DNA of 64,000 nt from an uncultured Veillonellaceae bacterium (GTDB taxonomy: Bacteria; Bacillota; Negativicutes; Veillonellales; Dialisteraceae): contig CATVYJ010000006.1 of NCBI GenBank assembly GCA_958348245.1, positions 62,001-126,000 of the forward strand. Direction: 5' to 3'. A model generated the notes under the pieces. The model was not told the DNA's origin, did not search any database, and saw only the letters and a program-made list of their open reading frames with translations. Positions 43,434 to 51,314 of the stretch are shown here, one piece after another; the stretch's first letter is position 1; each line of letters starts with the position of its first letter. The position numbers and the translations under genes were made by a program.

Positions 43434-43959
43434 TCACGTGCTCGTTACGAAGGAAGAAATCGCCGCGCGCGTGGCGGAAATCGGCCGGCAGATCGCCGAA
43501 GACTACGCCGGCCGCAGCGTGGTGCTCGTGGGCATCCTGAAAGGGGCCATGCCCTTCCTGTGCGACCTCATGCGCGCCATCGACCTGCCGCTCACGGTGG
43601 ACACCATGTGCGTCTCCAGCTACGGCAGCGGCACCATTTCCTCGGGCAGCGTCAATATCAAAAAAGATCTGGACAGCGATATCCGCGGCAAAGACGTGAT
43701 CGTCGTGGAAGACATCATCGACACGGGCATCACCATGGCGGCGCTGGTGCCTCTGCTGAAGCGGCGCGGCGCGTCCTCGGTGGAGCTCGCCATCTGCCTC
43801 GATAAAAAGGAGCGGCGCGTGAAGGACGTGCCCGTGAAATACACGGGCTTTGCCGTGCCGGACGAATTCATCGTGGGCTACGGCTGCGACTATGCGGAAA
43901 AATACCGGAACCTCCCCGACGTATGCACCCTCAAGAGCGAAGTATACATCCGGGCGTGA
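43408..43959 (+). CDS. hpt: Hypoxanthine-guanine phosphoribosyltransferase
   Basis: Salvages hypoxanthine and guanine to IMP and GMP. 183 aa. The PRPP-binding loop VIVVEDIIDTGITM lies near residue 98, and VLVGILKGAMPFLCDLMRAID and the hood loop SSYGSGTISSG are typical. GAGGAGGAA precedes the ATG, which lies inside the tilS 3' end. The tilS-hpt-ftsH order is conserved in Firmicutes. Confidence 0.96.
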   Translation: MENLMKDIDHVLVTKEEIAARVAEIGRQIAEDYAGRSVVLVGILKGAMPFLCDLMRAIDLPLTVDTMCVSSYGSGTISSGSVNIKKDLDSDIRGKDVIVVEDIIDTGITMAALVPLLKRRGASSVELAICLDKKERRVKDVPVKYTGFAVPDEFIVGYGCDYAEKYRNLPDVCTLKSEVYIRA

Positions 43960-43980
43960 CGGGGATATCGAAATATTTCA

Positions 43981-44009
43981 TCGACAGCCATGGGGGAATA
44001 TGATAAAAT
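43981..44009 (+). promoter_or_regulatory. Probable promoter of ftsH
   Basis: TCGACA (43981-43986), 17 bp, TAAAAT (44004-44009), with TGA before the -10. Another AT-rich box, TTGACT (44015-44020), lies downstream without a matching -10. Confidence 0.55.
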
Positions 44010-44081
44010 AATCATTGACTTATTATATTCTGAACACAGATTGGCTGACGCGGCGCCGGCGCCGTTCAAAGGAGGAACCGA

Positions 44082-45974
44082 TTGAACAAATTTGTAAAAA
44101 ATGTGGCCCTCTATGTCCTGCTCATCGTCATAGCGGTGTCCATGTTTCAGACCTTCGTCCAGCCGCAGGAGCGGAAGGCGGAGATTACCTACAGCGACTT
44201 CATCACGCAGGTGCAGAATGACAAAGTGGACGCGGTGGTCATCACAAACAACGCCGTCTCCGGCACGCTGAAAGACGGCACGCCCTTTGCGGCCTACCTG
44301 CCGAACAACGACGACAAGGCGATGAGCGCGCTGGAAGATCACAACGTGAGCATCACCATCCGCCCGCCGGAGCAGCCGTCGTGGTGGATGAGCCTTCTTT
44401 CGTCCCTGCTGCCCATTCTCATCCTCGTGGGCGTGTGGTTCTGGATGATGAACCAGAGCCAGGGCGGCGGCGGACGCGTCATGAATTTCGGCAAGTCCAA
44501 GGCGAAAATGACCGGCGAGGGCCAGGTGAACGTGACCTTTGCGGACGTGGCCGGGGAAGATGAAGCGAAGGAAGAACTGGAAGAAGTGGTGGACTTCCTG
44601 CGGAATCCCGGCAGGTACACCGCCATCGGGGCGAAGATCCCCAAGGGCGTGCTCCTCGTAGGGCCGCCCGGCACGGGCAAGACGCTTCTGGCGAAAGCCG
44701 TCGCGGGCGAGGCGAAGGTGCCGTTCTTCTCCATCTCCGGCTCGGACTTCGTGGAAATGTTTGTCGGCGTGGGTGCTTCCCGCGTGCGCGACCTCTTCGC
44801 GCAGGCGAAGAAAAACGCGCCGTGCATCGTCTTCATCGATGAAATCGACGCCGTGGGCCGGCAGAGAGGCTCGGGCCTCGGCGGCGGCCACGACGAACGG
44901 GAACAGACCCTGAACCAGCTCCTCGTGGAGATGGACGGCTTCGGCGCCAACGAGGGCATCATCACCCTTGCGGCGACGAATCGGCCGGACATCCTCGACC
45001 CGGCGCTGCTCCGCCCGGGCCGCTTCGACCGGCGGGTCATCGTGGGCAAGCCCGATCTGGCGGGACGCATCGCCATCCTGAAAGTGCACGCCCGGAATAA
45101 ACCGCTCGATCCCGATGTGAATCTGGAAACCATTGCAAAGAAAGTGCCGGGCTTTACCGGCGCGGATCTGGCCAACCTGCTGAATGAAGCGGCGCTCCTC
45201 GCGGCGCGGCAGAAGCGGAAGACCATTTCCATGGCGGATCTCGAGGAGGCGAGTGAAAAAGTCTCCTACGGGCCGGAACGGAAGAGCCACAAAGTGAGCG
45301 AGCCGGAACGGAAACTCACCGCCTACCACGAATCGGGCCACGCCATCATGGCGACCGTCCTGAAGGACGCGGACCCGGTGCACAAAGTGACCATCATCCC
45401 CCGCGGACAGGCGGGCGGCTACACCATGATGTTGCCTCACGAAGAACGGTCCTTCATCACGAAGTCCCATCTTCTCGCGCAGCTCCGGGTCGCGCTGGGC
45501 GGCCGCTGCGCGGAGCAGATCATTTTCAATGAGATCTCCAGCGGCGCGTCGGGCGACCTCCAGCAGGTGACGGCCATCCTCCGCAAGATGATTATGGAGT
45601 GGGGCATGAGCGACCGGCTCGGCCCGATGGTCTTCGGCGAGCATCAGGAGCAGATTTTCCTCGGCAAGCAGCTCGGCTCGGAGCGGAACTACGGCGAGAC
45701 CGTGGCCACCATCATTGACGAGGAAATGCACAAATACCTGAACGAAGCGTATGAAGATACGCTGAATATCCTGACGGAACATCTGGACGTGCTCCACGCC
45801 ATGGCGCAGGCGCTCCTCCAGGTGGAAACCATCGACCACCGCCAGGTGGAAAACCTGTTCAAGTATCATTCCATCTACGCGCCGGGCGAAGAACCGGCGG
45901 CCGCGGACGCGTCCGTCGAAGAGACGCCCGCGCCGGAAGCGCCGGAGAGCGGCGAATCCGCGCCGAAGGAATAA
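44082..45974 (+). CDS. ftsH: ATP-dependent zinc metalloprotease FtsH
   Basis: Membrane-anchored AAA+ protease that degrades misfolded membrane and regulatory proteins. 630 aa. The first membrane helix is at residues 5-23, an extracytoplasmic domain follows, and the second helix is WWMSLLSSLLPILILVGVWFW near 105-125. Walker A GPPGTGKTLLAKA (about 197), Walker B CIVFIDEIDAVG, the arginine-finger region ATNRPDILDPALLRPGRFDRR, zinc motif HESGH (about 421) and SSGASGDLQQVT are all present. The start is a TTG at 44082 directly after AAAGGAGGAA, and no in-frame ATG fits. The C-terminus is acidic and Ala/Pro-rich. Confidence 0.96.
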   Translation: MNKFVKNVALYVLLIVIAVSMFQTFVQPQERKAEITYSDFITQVQNDKVDAVVITNNAVSGTLKDGTPFAAYLPNNDDKAMSALEDHNVSITIRPPEQPSWWMSLLSSLLPILILVGVWFWMMNQSQGGGGRVMNFGKSKAKMTGEGQVNVTFADVAGEDEAKEELEEVVDFLRNPGRYTAIGAKIPKGVLLVGPPGTGKTLLAKAVAGEAKVPFFSISGSDFVEMFVGVGASRVRDLFAQAKKNAPCIVFIDEIDAVGRQRGSGLGGGHDEREQTLNQLLVEMDGFGANEGIITLAATNRPDILDPALLRPGRFDRRVIVGKPDLAGRIAILKVHARNKPLDPDVNLETIAKKVPGFTGADLANLLNEAALLAARQKRKTISMADLEEASEKVSYGPERKSHKVSEPERKLTAYHESGHAIMATVLKDADPVHKVTIIPRGQAGGYTMMLPHEERSFITKSHLLAQLRVALGGRCAEQIIFNEISSGASGDLQQVTAILRKMIMEWGMSDRLGPMVFGEHQEQIFLGKQLGSERNYGETVATIIDEEMHKYLNEAYEDTLNILTEHLDVLHAMAQALLQVETIDHRQVENLFKYHSIYAPGEEPAAADASVEETPAPEAPESGESAPKE

Positions 45975-45997
45975 GGCGGAAACAAGTTCATAAAGGG

Positions 45998-46031
45998 AAA
46001 GGAGTCCGACAGACGTTCGGGCTCCTTTTTG
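45998..46031 (+). terminator. Intrinsic terminator after ftsH
   Basis: AAAGGAG-CCGA pairs with TCGG-GCTCCTTT, then T residues. Confidence 0.88.
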
Positions 46032-46103
46032 CGTGCAGGCGGCGGAGAAACGGGGTCCGCCGCGGTGGAGAGGCGGCCGCATGACCGCGGCGTCCGCTTT
46101 TTC

Positions 46104-46112
46104 TGATATAAT
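46104..46112 (+). promoter_or_regulatory. Extended -10 promoter of the YjiG/YjiH pair
   Basis: TGATATAAT, 30 bases before ATG 46142. Confidence 0.75.
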
Positions 46113-46141
46113 AGCGGGAAAACACAGAGGAGAGTGGGATT

Positions 46142-46624
46142 ATGGGAGAAGCAAAAACAGAAAAAGAATTATCCATTCCGGAATATTTCATGCTCGGCGC
46201 GAAGAAAGGATTCTACATCACGGTGGAACTCATCGCGCCGGCGCTGGTCATGGCGTACATCATCGTGCGGTTTCTCCAGCTGTCGGGCATCATGCCCCTC
46301 ATCGGGCAGCTGCTCGGACCGGTGATGGGGATCTTCGGCCTGCCCGGGGAAGCGTCGGTGGTGCTTCTCGCGGCGTTCTTCGCCAAAGCGGCGGGGGCGG
46401 CCACGGCGGCGTCGCTTTTCGCGGCGGGCATCCTCACGGCGGAGCAGGCCACCATCCTCTTTCCGGCGTGCATCACCATGGGGACCCTCGTGGGCCATTT
46501 CGCGCGCATCGTTCTCGTGTGCAAAGTGCGCCCCGTGTACTACCCCGTCATGTTCGCCACGCCCGTCATCGACGCGGTGATCGTCATGTTTCTCACGCGC
46601 TTCGTGCTCGCGCTGTACCGCTGA
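46142..46624 (+). CDS. YjiG-family membrane protein (nucleoside-recognition/Gate domain)
   Basis: 160-aa inner-membrane protein. GAKKGFYITVELIAPALVMAYII, GPVMGIFGLPGEASVVLLAAFFAKAAG and FPACITMGTLVGHFARIVLVC match the E. coli YjiG pattern. In E. coli, yjiH-yjiG lie beside iadA (isoaspartyl dipeptidase), suggesting a role in dipeptide or amino-acid-derivative transport. GAGAG precedes the ATG. The partner gene follows 11 bases downstream. Confidence 0.8.
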   Translation: MGEAKTEKELSIPEYFMLGAKKGFYITVELIAPALVMAYIIVRFLQLSGIMPLIGQLLGPVMGIFGLPGEASVVLLAAFFAKAAGAATAASLFAAGILTAEQATILFPACITMGTLVGHFARIVLVCKVRPVYYPVMFATPVIDAVIVMFLTRFVLALYR

Positions 46625-46635
46625 GGAGGGCTGTC

Positions 46636-47304
46636 ATGAGTCAGAACATTGAACACAAACCGGTGCAGGACCTCACCGTCCAGAAAGTGACCTGGAAGGG
46701 CTGGGCGTCGCTGATTTTTCTGATCGTCTGCTTTTCCGGCGTCTTTTCCCACGAGGACAATTTCCTCCGCGCCTTTGATTTCATGGCGCTTCTGGGCGAT
46801 TTCGGCCATGCGGAAGGGGCGAAGGTGAGCCTGCAGGGGACGGGCGGCTCCGGCGCGCGGGAAGCGTTCCTCGTGGCGCTCACCATGGTGCCCACCACGA
46901 TGGTCGCGCAGGGCCTCATCGAAGTGTGCCAGCATCTGGGGGCCATCACCGCCGCGGGCCGGCTGTTCCAGCCGTTCTTCAAAAGGCTGCTCGGCGTGCC
47001 CGGCGTGGTGGGGCTCGCTTTCGTGTCGAGCTTCACCTCGTCCGATGTGGCGGCCTTCATGACGAAGAACATGGCCGACGAAAAGCTCATCAACGACGAT
47101 CACCGCACGATTTTCGCCGCCTACCAGTACGCGGGCTCCGCCACCATCAACAACACCATCGGCTCCGGCGCGGCGCTGCTGCCCATCAGCGTGCTCCCCG
47201 TGGGCATCATCATCGGCCTCATCGTGGTGGTGAAGTTTATCGGCGCCAATTTCGTCCGCGCCTATCTCCGGTACTACCACCGGAAGCATCCCGAAGCGGA
47301 GTGA
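46636..47304 (+). CDS. YjiH-family membrane protein (nucleoside-recognition/Gate domain)
   Basis: 222-aa partner of the YjiG-like protein, with about five hydrophobic segments. VTWKGWASLIFLIVCFSGVFS, FKRLLGVPGVVGLAFVSSFTSSDVAAF and AGSATINNTIGSGAALLP are notable, the last two being typical of Gate proteins. GAGGAGGG precedes ATG 46636. Together the two probably form a transporter. The substrate is unknown, but peptidases and epimerases downstream suggest dipeptides or acyl amino acids. Confidence 0.78.
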   Translation: MSQNIEHKPVQDLTVQKVTWKGWASLIFLIVCFSGVFSHEDNFLRAFDFMALLGDFGHAEGAKVSLQGTGGSGAREAFLVALTMVPTTMVAQGLIEVCQHLGAITAAGRLFQPFFKRLLGVPGVVGLAFVSSFTSSDVAAFMTKNMADEKLINDDHRTIFAAYQYAGSATINNTIGSGAALLPISVLPVGIIIGLIVVVKFIGANFVRAYLRYYHRKHPEAE

Positions 47305-47309
47305 CGCGG

Positions 47310-47337
47310 GGACGTCCTGCGGGGCGTCCTTTTTCCG
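47310..47337 (+). terminator. Intrinsic terminator after the YjiH-like gene
   Basis: GGACG...CGTCC hairpin followed by TTTTT. Confidence 0.75.
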
Positions 47338-47346
47338 TGCTATAAT
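47338..47346 (+). promoter_or_regulatory. Extended -10 promoter of the first NSAR-like gene
   Basis: TGCTATAAT directly after the terminator, 35 bases before ATG 47382. Confidence 0.75.
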
Positions 47347-47381
47347 AAAACACATATCGACCGTATTTCAGGAGGTGCGTC

Positions 47382-48494
47382 ATGAGAATCGACCGCATAG
47401 ACATCATCCGGGTGCTGAATCCCTTCCGGCATCCCTTCCAGACGAGCTTCACCCGTTTTGAAAACCGGGATGCTCTGCTTGTGAAAATCTATTCCGAAGG
47501 CCTCGTGGGCTGGGGCGAGTGCAAAGCCTTCTACGGCCCGTTTTACAATCCCGAAGACAACGGCACGGTGCTCCACATCCTCGGGGACATCATCATCCCC
47601 CGCATCCTGCACGAAGACGTGGAGAGCCCGGAAGCGTTCATGCGCATGTTCAGTTACATCCGGGGCAACCGCCTCGCCAAGGCCGCCGTGGAGAACGCCC
47701 TGTGGGACCTGATGGCGCAGCGCACGGGGAAATCGCTGAAGACGCTCCTCGGAGGGACGCAGAAGGAAATCAAGGTGGGCGTGTCCCTCGGCATTGAGAA
47801 GGACATCAACGTGCTCTTTCACGAGATCGACCATTATCTCTCGCTGGGCTACCACCGCACGAAAATTAAAATTCATCCCGGCAAAGACATCGACGTGATC
47901 CGCGCCATCCGGAAAGAATTCGGGGACATCACGCTCACCGTGGACGCAAACTCCGCGTACACCCTGAAAGATATCGACCTCTTCCGCGCCATGGACGAGT
48001 ACGGGCTGCAGTATATCGAGCAGCCGCTCGGAGAGGAAGACATCGTGGACCATGCGGCGCTGCAAAAAGCCATCGAGACGCCCATCTGCCTCGACGAGAG
48101 CATCGTCTCCTACGAAGCGGCGGAGGCGGCGATCCGCCTCGGGAGCTGCAAGGTCATCAATATCAAGTCCAGCCGGTGCGGCGGCCTCTACGAAGGCAAA
48201 CGCATCCACGACCTGTGCCTCGCCCACGGCATCCCCGTGTGGGCGGGCGGCATGACCGAGCTGGGCATCGGCCGCGCGCAGAATATTTCCTTCGCGAGCC
48301 TGCCGGGCTTCACGGAGCTCGCGCACGACGTGGCCGCGGCGAGCCGGTATTTTGAAGAAGACATCACGGACCCCATGGTGGACATCACCGACCGGTGCAC
48401 CATCGTCGTCCCCGACGAGGAAAACGGCGTCGAGTACCGGGTGGACGAAAAGGCGGTGGACCGCATGACCGCCGGCCACTGGATCTACCGGTGA
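47382..48494 (+). CDS. Enolase-superfamily enzyme, NSAR/OSBS-type (copy 1)
   Basis: 370-aa member of the muconate-lactonising subgroup, closest in layout to N-succinylamino acid racemase / o-succinylbenzoate synthase. The capping domain starts NPFRHPFQTSFTRFENRDALL. The barrel shows the Lys pair in TKIKIHPGKD, metal ligands VDANSAY, IEQPLGEED and CLDESIVS, and the second Lys in INIKSSRCGG. GGAGGTG precedes the ATG. No menaquinone genes are nearby, but a paralogue and M20 hydrolases are, so racemisation or epimerisation of an acylated amino acid is more likely than OSB synthesis. Confidence 0.85.
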   Translation: MRIDRIDIIRVLNPFRHPFQTSFTRFENRDALLVKIYSEGLVGWGECKAFYGPFYNPEDNGTVLHILGDIIIPRILHEDVESPEAFMRMFSYIRGNRLAKAAVENALWDLMAQRTGKSLKTLLGGTQKEIKVGVSLGIEKDINVLFHEIDHYLSLGYHRTKIKIHPGKDIDVIRAIRKEFGDITLTVDANSAYTLKDIDLFRAMDEYGLQYIEQPLGEEDIVDHAALQKAIETPICLDESIVSYEAAEAAIRLGSCKVINIKSSRCGGLYEGKRIHDLCLAHGIPVWAGGMTELGIGRAQNISFASLPGFTELAHDVAAASRYFEEDITDPMVDITDRCTIVVPDEENGVEYRVDEKAVDRMTAGHWIYR

Positions 48495-48500
48495 ATCCGG

Positions 48501-48544
48501 CATGAAAAAACACGCGCTCTGAAAAAGGCGCGTGTTTTTTCATG
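48501..48544. terminator. Bidirectional terminator with a 17-bp perfect inverted repeat
   Basis: CATGAAAAAACACGCGC (48501-48517) is the exact reverse complement of 48528-48544, with a 10-nt loop and T runs on both strands. The stem includes the stop codon of the convergent regulator gene. Confidence 0.9.
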
Positions 48545-49853
48545 GGAGAAGAAGCTCGATGAGGCGGCTCGGCCGGCCCGTGCGGTTGGCAAACTGGTGG
48601 CCCGCTTCCCGCGCGGCCCCGCTGTCGAGGAGCTTCAGCAGGATGCGGTTCATCGTGCGGGGCGTGACGCCCGTGAAATCCGCCAGCTCCGCGGAGGTGA
48701 AGCGCCGCCGCCCCGTGTCGCGGCCGGCCCGGGCGAGCAGGGAAAGCGTGCGCACGCTGATGCCCGTCTTCTGCGCGAGGGGCAGGAGCTTCTCCTCCAT
48801 GGGGCGGTCCGGCTCTTCCGGGGGCAGCTGATTGCCCGCCGCGAGAGGAAGCGGCGAAGCGAGGCCGGGGCCGATGAGGTACGCCTGGTCCCCGCCCCGG
48901 CGGAGCGCCCGCTGGACCGCCCGCTCCGCGTGGAGCTTGGCCTCCTCGGCGGACGCGCCGAAGCCGAAGCCCATGGAGAGCGTAAAGGGCGTGTTGGCCC
49001 GCACCGACGAGAGCAGCGGGATCTGGTGATACTGGCCGGTGGCGTTCTCGATGAGCGTCCGCGTGGAGAAGAGGAGGTAGCCCGTCGGCGGCCGCTCCAC
49101 GCACGCCGCGCGGATGGACCGGGCGAACTGCCACACCGGGCGGGACGCGGCGAGGAAGGCCGAAGCCAGGTCGTAGCCCCGGTCCGCGGGAAACTGTTCC
49201 TCCGATGCGGAGAGGCGCAGGGCGATGACGGCGATCTGGCTGCTCTGGCTGCGGCGGAGCTCGTAGGAGAGGATGAGCCGCTCGATGCCCGCGCGGATGT
49301 CTTCAAACGACGGCTGGAGAATGTACACGGGCACGCCCGCCTCTTCGAGCAGCGTCCGCACCCGGTAGAAGATGGTGATGCAGAAATCCACCGCGCCCGC
49401 GCGGTAGAGCGCGGCCATGCGCGCCGCATCCCGGACGAGGCGCTCCTCGCTGTACACGGTGACGGGCTGGATACGCACGGCATAGCGCTCCGGGGGGATG
49501 CCGATTTCATGAAACGCCAGGCGGAACATGTCCTCCCGGTTCCAGTCCGTGGCGATGCGCATGGGCCGGCCTTCCACGGCGGCGCGGAAAAGAAGCCGCA
49601 GCAGGGCCGAGGCGGAGCGGGGCACCTCGTGCCAGGGCACGGCGGGCGGCACGGCTTTTTCGGCGAAATGGCGCGCCGTGCGCCCGAGAAAAAGAAACAT
49701 GTCCGCCTGGTTCTGCCGGCCCGAAAGCGCCTCGGGGATCTCGAGGATGGACCGGTACGGAAAGGGAAGGAGCGTGAGCTGCGGGAACTCCCGCTGGATG
49801 AAAGAAGAGATGTCCGGGAGGATTTCTTCCGGCATGACGATTCCGATTTTCAT
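48540..49853 (-). CDS. Transcriptional regulator with degenerate GGDEF-like domain and C-terminal winged helix
   Basis: 437 aa on the minus strand. Residues 1-190 (KIGIVMPEEILPDISSFIQREFP...) look like a ligand-sensing domain resembling PrpR-N/response receptors. Residues about 195-345 have the outline of a degenerate GGDEF/cyclase fold (RYLLFSTRT-like GYLLFSTRTLIENATG, LSMGFGFGASAEEAKLHAERAVQRAL, GGDQAYLIGP) without a GGDEF signature. Residues about 370-437 form a winged helix (RRFTSAELADFTGVTPRTMNRILLKL). AAGGAG precedes the ATG. It diverges from the MFS operon and probably controls it and the convergent NSAR-like gene. Confidence 0.7.
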   Translation of the reverse strand: MKIGIVMPEEILPDISSFIQREFPQLTLLPFPYRSILEIPEALSGRQNQADMFLFLGRTARHFAEKAVPPAVPWHEVPRSASALLRLLFRAAVEGRPMRIATDWNREDMFRLAFHEIGIPPERYAVRIQPVTVYSEERLVRDAARMAALYRAGAVDFCITIFYRVRTLLEEAGVPVYILQPSFEDIRAGIERLILSYELRRSQSSQIAVIALRLSASEEQFPADRGYDLASAFLAASRPVWQFARSIRAACVERPPTGYLLFSTRTLIENATGQYHQIPLLSSVRANTPFTLSMGFGFGASAEEAKLHAERAVQRALRRGGDQAYLIGPGLASPLPLAAGNQLPPEEPDRPMEEKLLPLAQKTGISVRTLSLLARAGRDTGRRRFTSAELADFTGVTPRTMNRILLKLLDSGAAREAGHQFANRTGRPSRLIELLLP

Positions 49854-49861
49854 GAGAACTC

Positions 49862-49923
49862 CTTGTTTGGGACAGCATAAAGGTCTATTCAGGACAATTC
49901 GTTTCTTCTATGATACAAACAAG
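49862..49923. promoter_or_regulatory. Divergent promoter/operator region between the regulator and the MFS operon
   Basis: CTTGTTT (49862-49868) and AAACAAG (49917-49923) are inverted copies, and GGACA occurs twice between them (GGGACAGC, AGGACAAT). A -10-like TATGAT/TGATACAAA lies at 49909-49919 for the + strand. Binding by the adjacent regulator is inferred. Confidence 0.45.
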
Positions 49924-49938
49924 TCAATTTCATGTAAA

Positions 49939-50001
49939 GCAGGCTTCGGCCTGCGGGCAAGGGAGCCACGGGGAAGCGGGAGGAGCGCGTTCCTGTGGCT
50001 C
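49939..50001 (+). promoter_or_regulatory. Two strong hairpins in the leader of the MFS gene
   Basis: GCAGGC-TTCG-GCCTGC (49939-49954), then GAGCCAC..GGAA pairs with TTCC..GTGGCTC (49963-50001). They lie before the ribosome-binding site GGGAGG at 50013. Role unknown. Confidence 0.5.
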
Positions 50002-50025
50002 TGTGCGCAGATGGGAGGTTTTAAT

Positions 50026-51243
50026 GTGAGCTGGCTGAAAAAATTCCAAACGGAAAACCGATATCTGGTTTTCTTCTTTCTCTATGTGGGATTCTGCATT
50101 TCCTACATCGACCGTTCGGCCATCGGGCTGGCCCTGCCGTCCGTGTCGAAGGATTTCAACCTCGCGCCCACCGAGATGGGCGTGGTGATCAGCGTCTTCT
50201 TCGTCGGGTACTCCATCATGCAGATCCCCGGCGGGTGGTTCGCGGATAAATTCGGGTCGAAGACGGTCATCTGTGTGGCGCTCGCCCTGTGGTCCATCTT
50301 CACCTTCACCACGGGCCACGCGCAGACTCTCGCGGGGCTGCTCTTCCTGCGGTTCGTCTTCGGGCTCTGCGAAGGGCCCTACGCCGGCTCGTGCTTCCGC
50401 GCCGTGGCGGAATATTTCCCCCGCGAGGTCCGCGCGAAATACACGGGCTTCGTCCTCTCTTCGAACTACATCGGCAGCGCCCTCGCGCCGGTGGTGGTGG
50501 TGCCGCTCATCCTCTGGTTCGGCTGGCGCGGCATGTTCCAGGTGCTCGGGCTCATCGGGCTGGCGTACGTTTTCCTCTACGTCTTCCTCGTGAAATCCCG
50601 CAAGCCTGCGGAAGAGAAAAAAGACGACAAGAAAAACCAGTCGAAATATTTCGTCCAGCTTCTGAAAATGCCTCTCGTGTGGAAGCTCATCCTCTGCGCG
50701 TTCTGCGTGTCCTGCATCAATAAAGGGCTCGACGCGTGGATTCCCACGTACCTCATCGCCGAGCGCGGCATCGACCTCAAGGCCGTGGGATACCTCACGC
50801 CCATTCCCTTCATCGCGTCCTTCGTCTCCAGCGCGTCCTGCGGCTGGATCATGGATAAATTCTTTGAAAACAGGGAGAAATACCTCATCGCCCTCGCCGG
50901 CGGCGGCACGGCGTTCTTCCTCTTCCTCATGTACCATGCGGAGACCATCGCCACCGTCGTCATCTTCCAGTGCGGCGTGTATTTCTTCAAATCCACCATC
51001 ATGGCCCTCACGGTGGGCCTCACGCTGAAGGTCGTCACGGGAGCCATCGCGGGCTCCGCCTCCGCCCTCGTCAATATGGGCGGGCAGATCGCGGGCTTCC
51101 TTTCCCCGGCCTTCATGGGATTCCTCTACGCCGTGAACGGTTCCTTCGCCGCGGTTTTCTACTATCTCATCACGATGGGGGCGCTCTGCGTCATCTTCGC
51201 GCTCACCATCCGCAAGAGACCGGAAGCCGGGGCTGAACAATAA
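50026..51243 (+). CDS. MFS transporter, anion:cation symporter (ACS)-type
   Basis: 405-aa permease with twelve predicted helices. YIDRSAIGLALPSVSKDFNLAPTEMGVV, the loop-2 motif GWFADKFGSKTVI, RFVFGLCEGPYAGSCFRAVAEYFPREVRAKYTG and a charged central loop (KSRKPAEEKKDDKKNQSK) fit the ACS family, whose members import carboxylates, sugar acids and similar anions. The start is GTG 50026, 8 bases after GGGAGG. The preceding out-of-frame ATG is not used. Followed by an NSAR-like enzyme and two peptidases in one operon, so it probably imports their acylated or dipeptide substrate. Confidence 0.88.
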   Translation: MSWLKKFQTENRYLVFFFLYVGFCISYIDRSAIGLALPSVSKDFNLAPTEMGVVISVFFVGYSIMQIPGGWFADKFGSKTVICVALALWSIFTFTTGHAQTLAGLLFLRFVFGLCEGPYAGSCFRAVAEYFPREVRAKYTGFVLSSNYIGSALAPVVVVPLILWFGWRGMFQVLGLIGLAYVFLYVFLVKSRKPAEEKKDDKKNQSKYFVQLLKMPLVWKLILCAFCVSCINKGLDAWIPTYLIAERGIDLKAVGYLTPIPFIASFVSSASCGWIMDKFFENREKYLIALAGGGTAFFLFLMYHAETIATVVIFQCGVYFFKSTIMALTVGLTLKVVTGAIAGSASALVNMGGQIAGFLSPAFMGFLYAVNGSFAAVFYYLITMGALCVIFALTIRKRPEAGAEQ

Positions 51244-51314
51244 ATGATTTCCGAAGCGCCGGTCCCGGTCCGCACAGGCGGAGGCCGGCGTTTCCTGCAA
51301 AGGAGGCTTATTTC

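Noticed and set aside
47382..48494. MenC (o-succinylbenzoate synthase) as a firm call
   Set aside because: Residues fit, but no other menaquinone gene is nearby and a paralogue plus peptidases are; the broader NSAR/OSBS call is safer.
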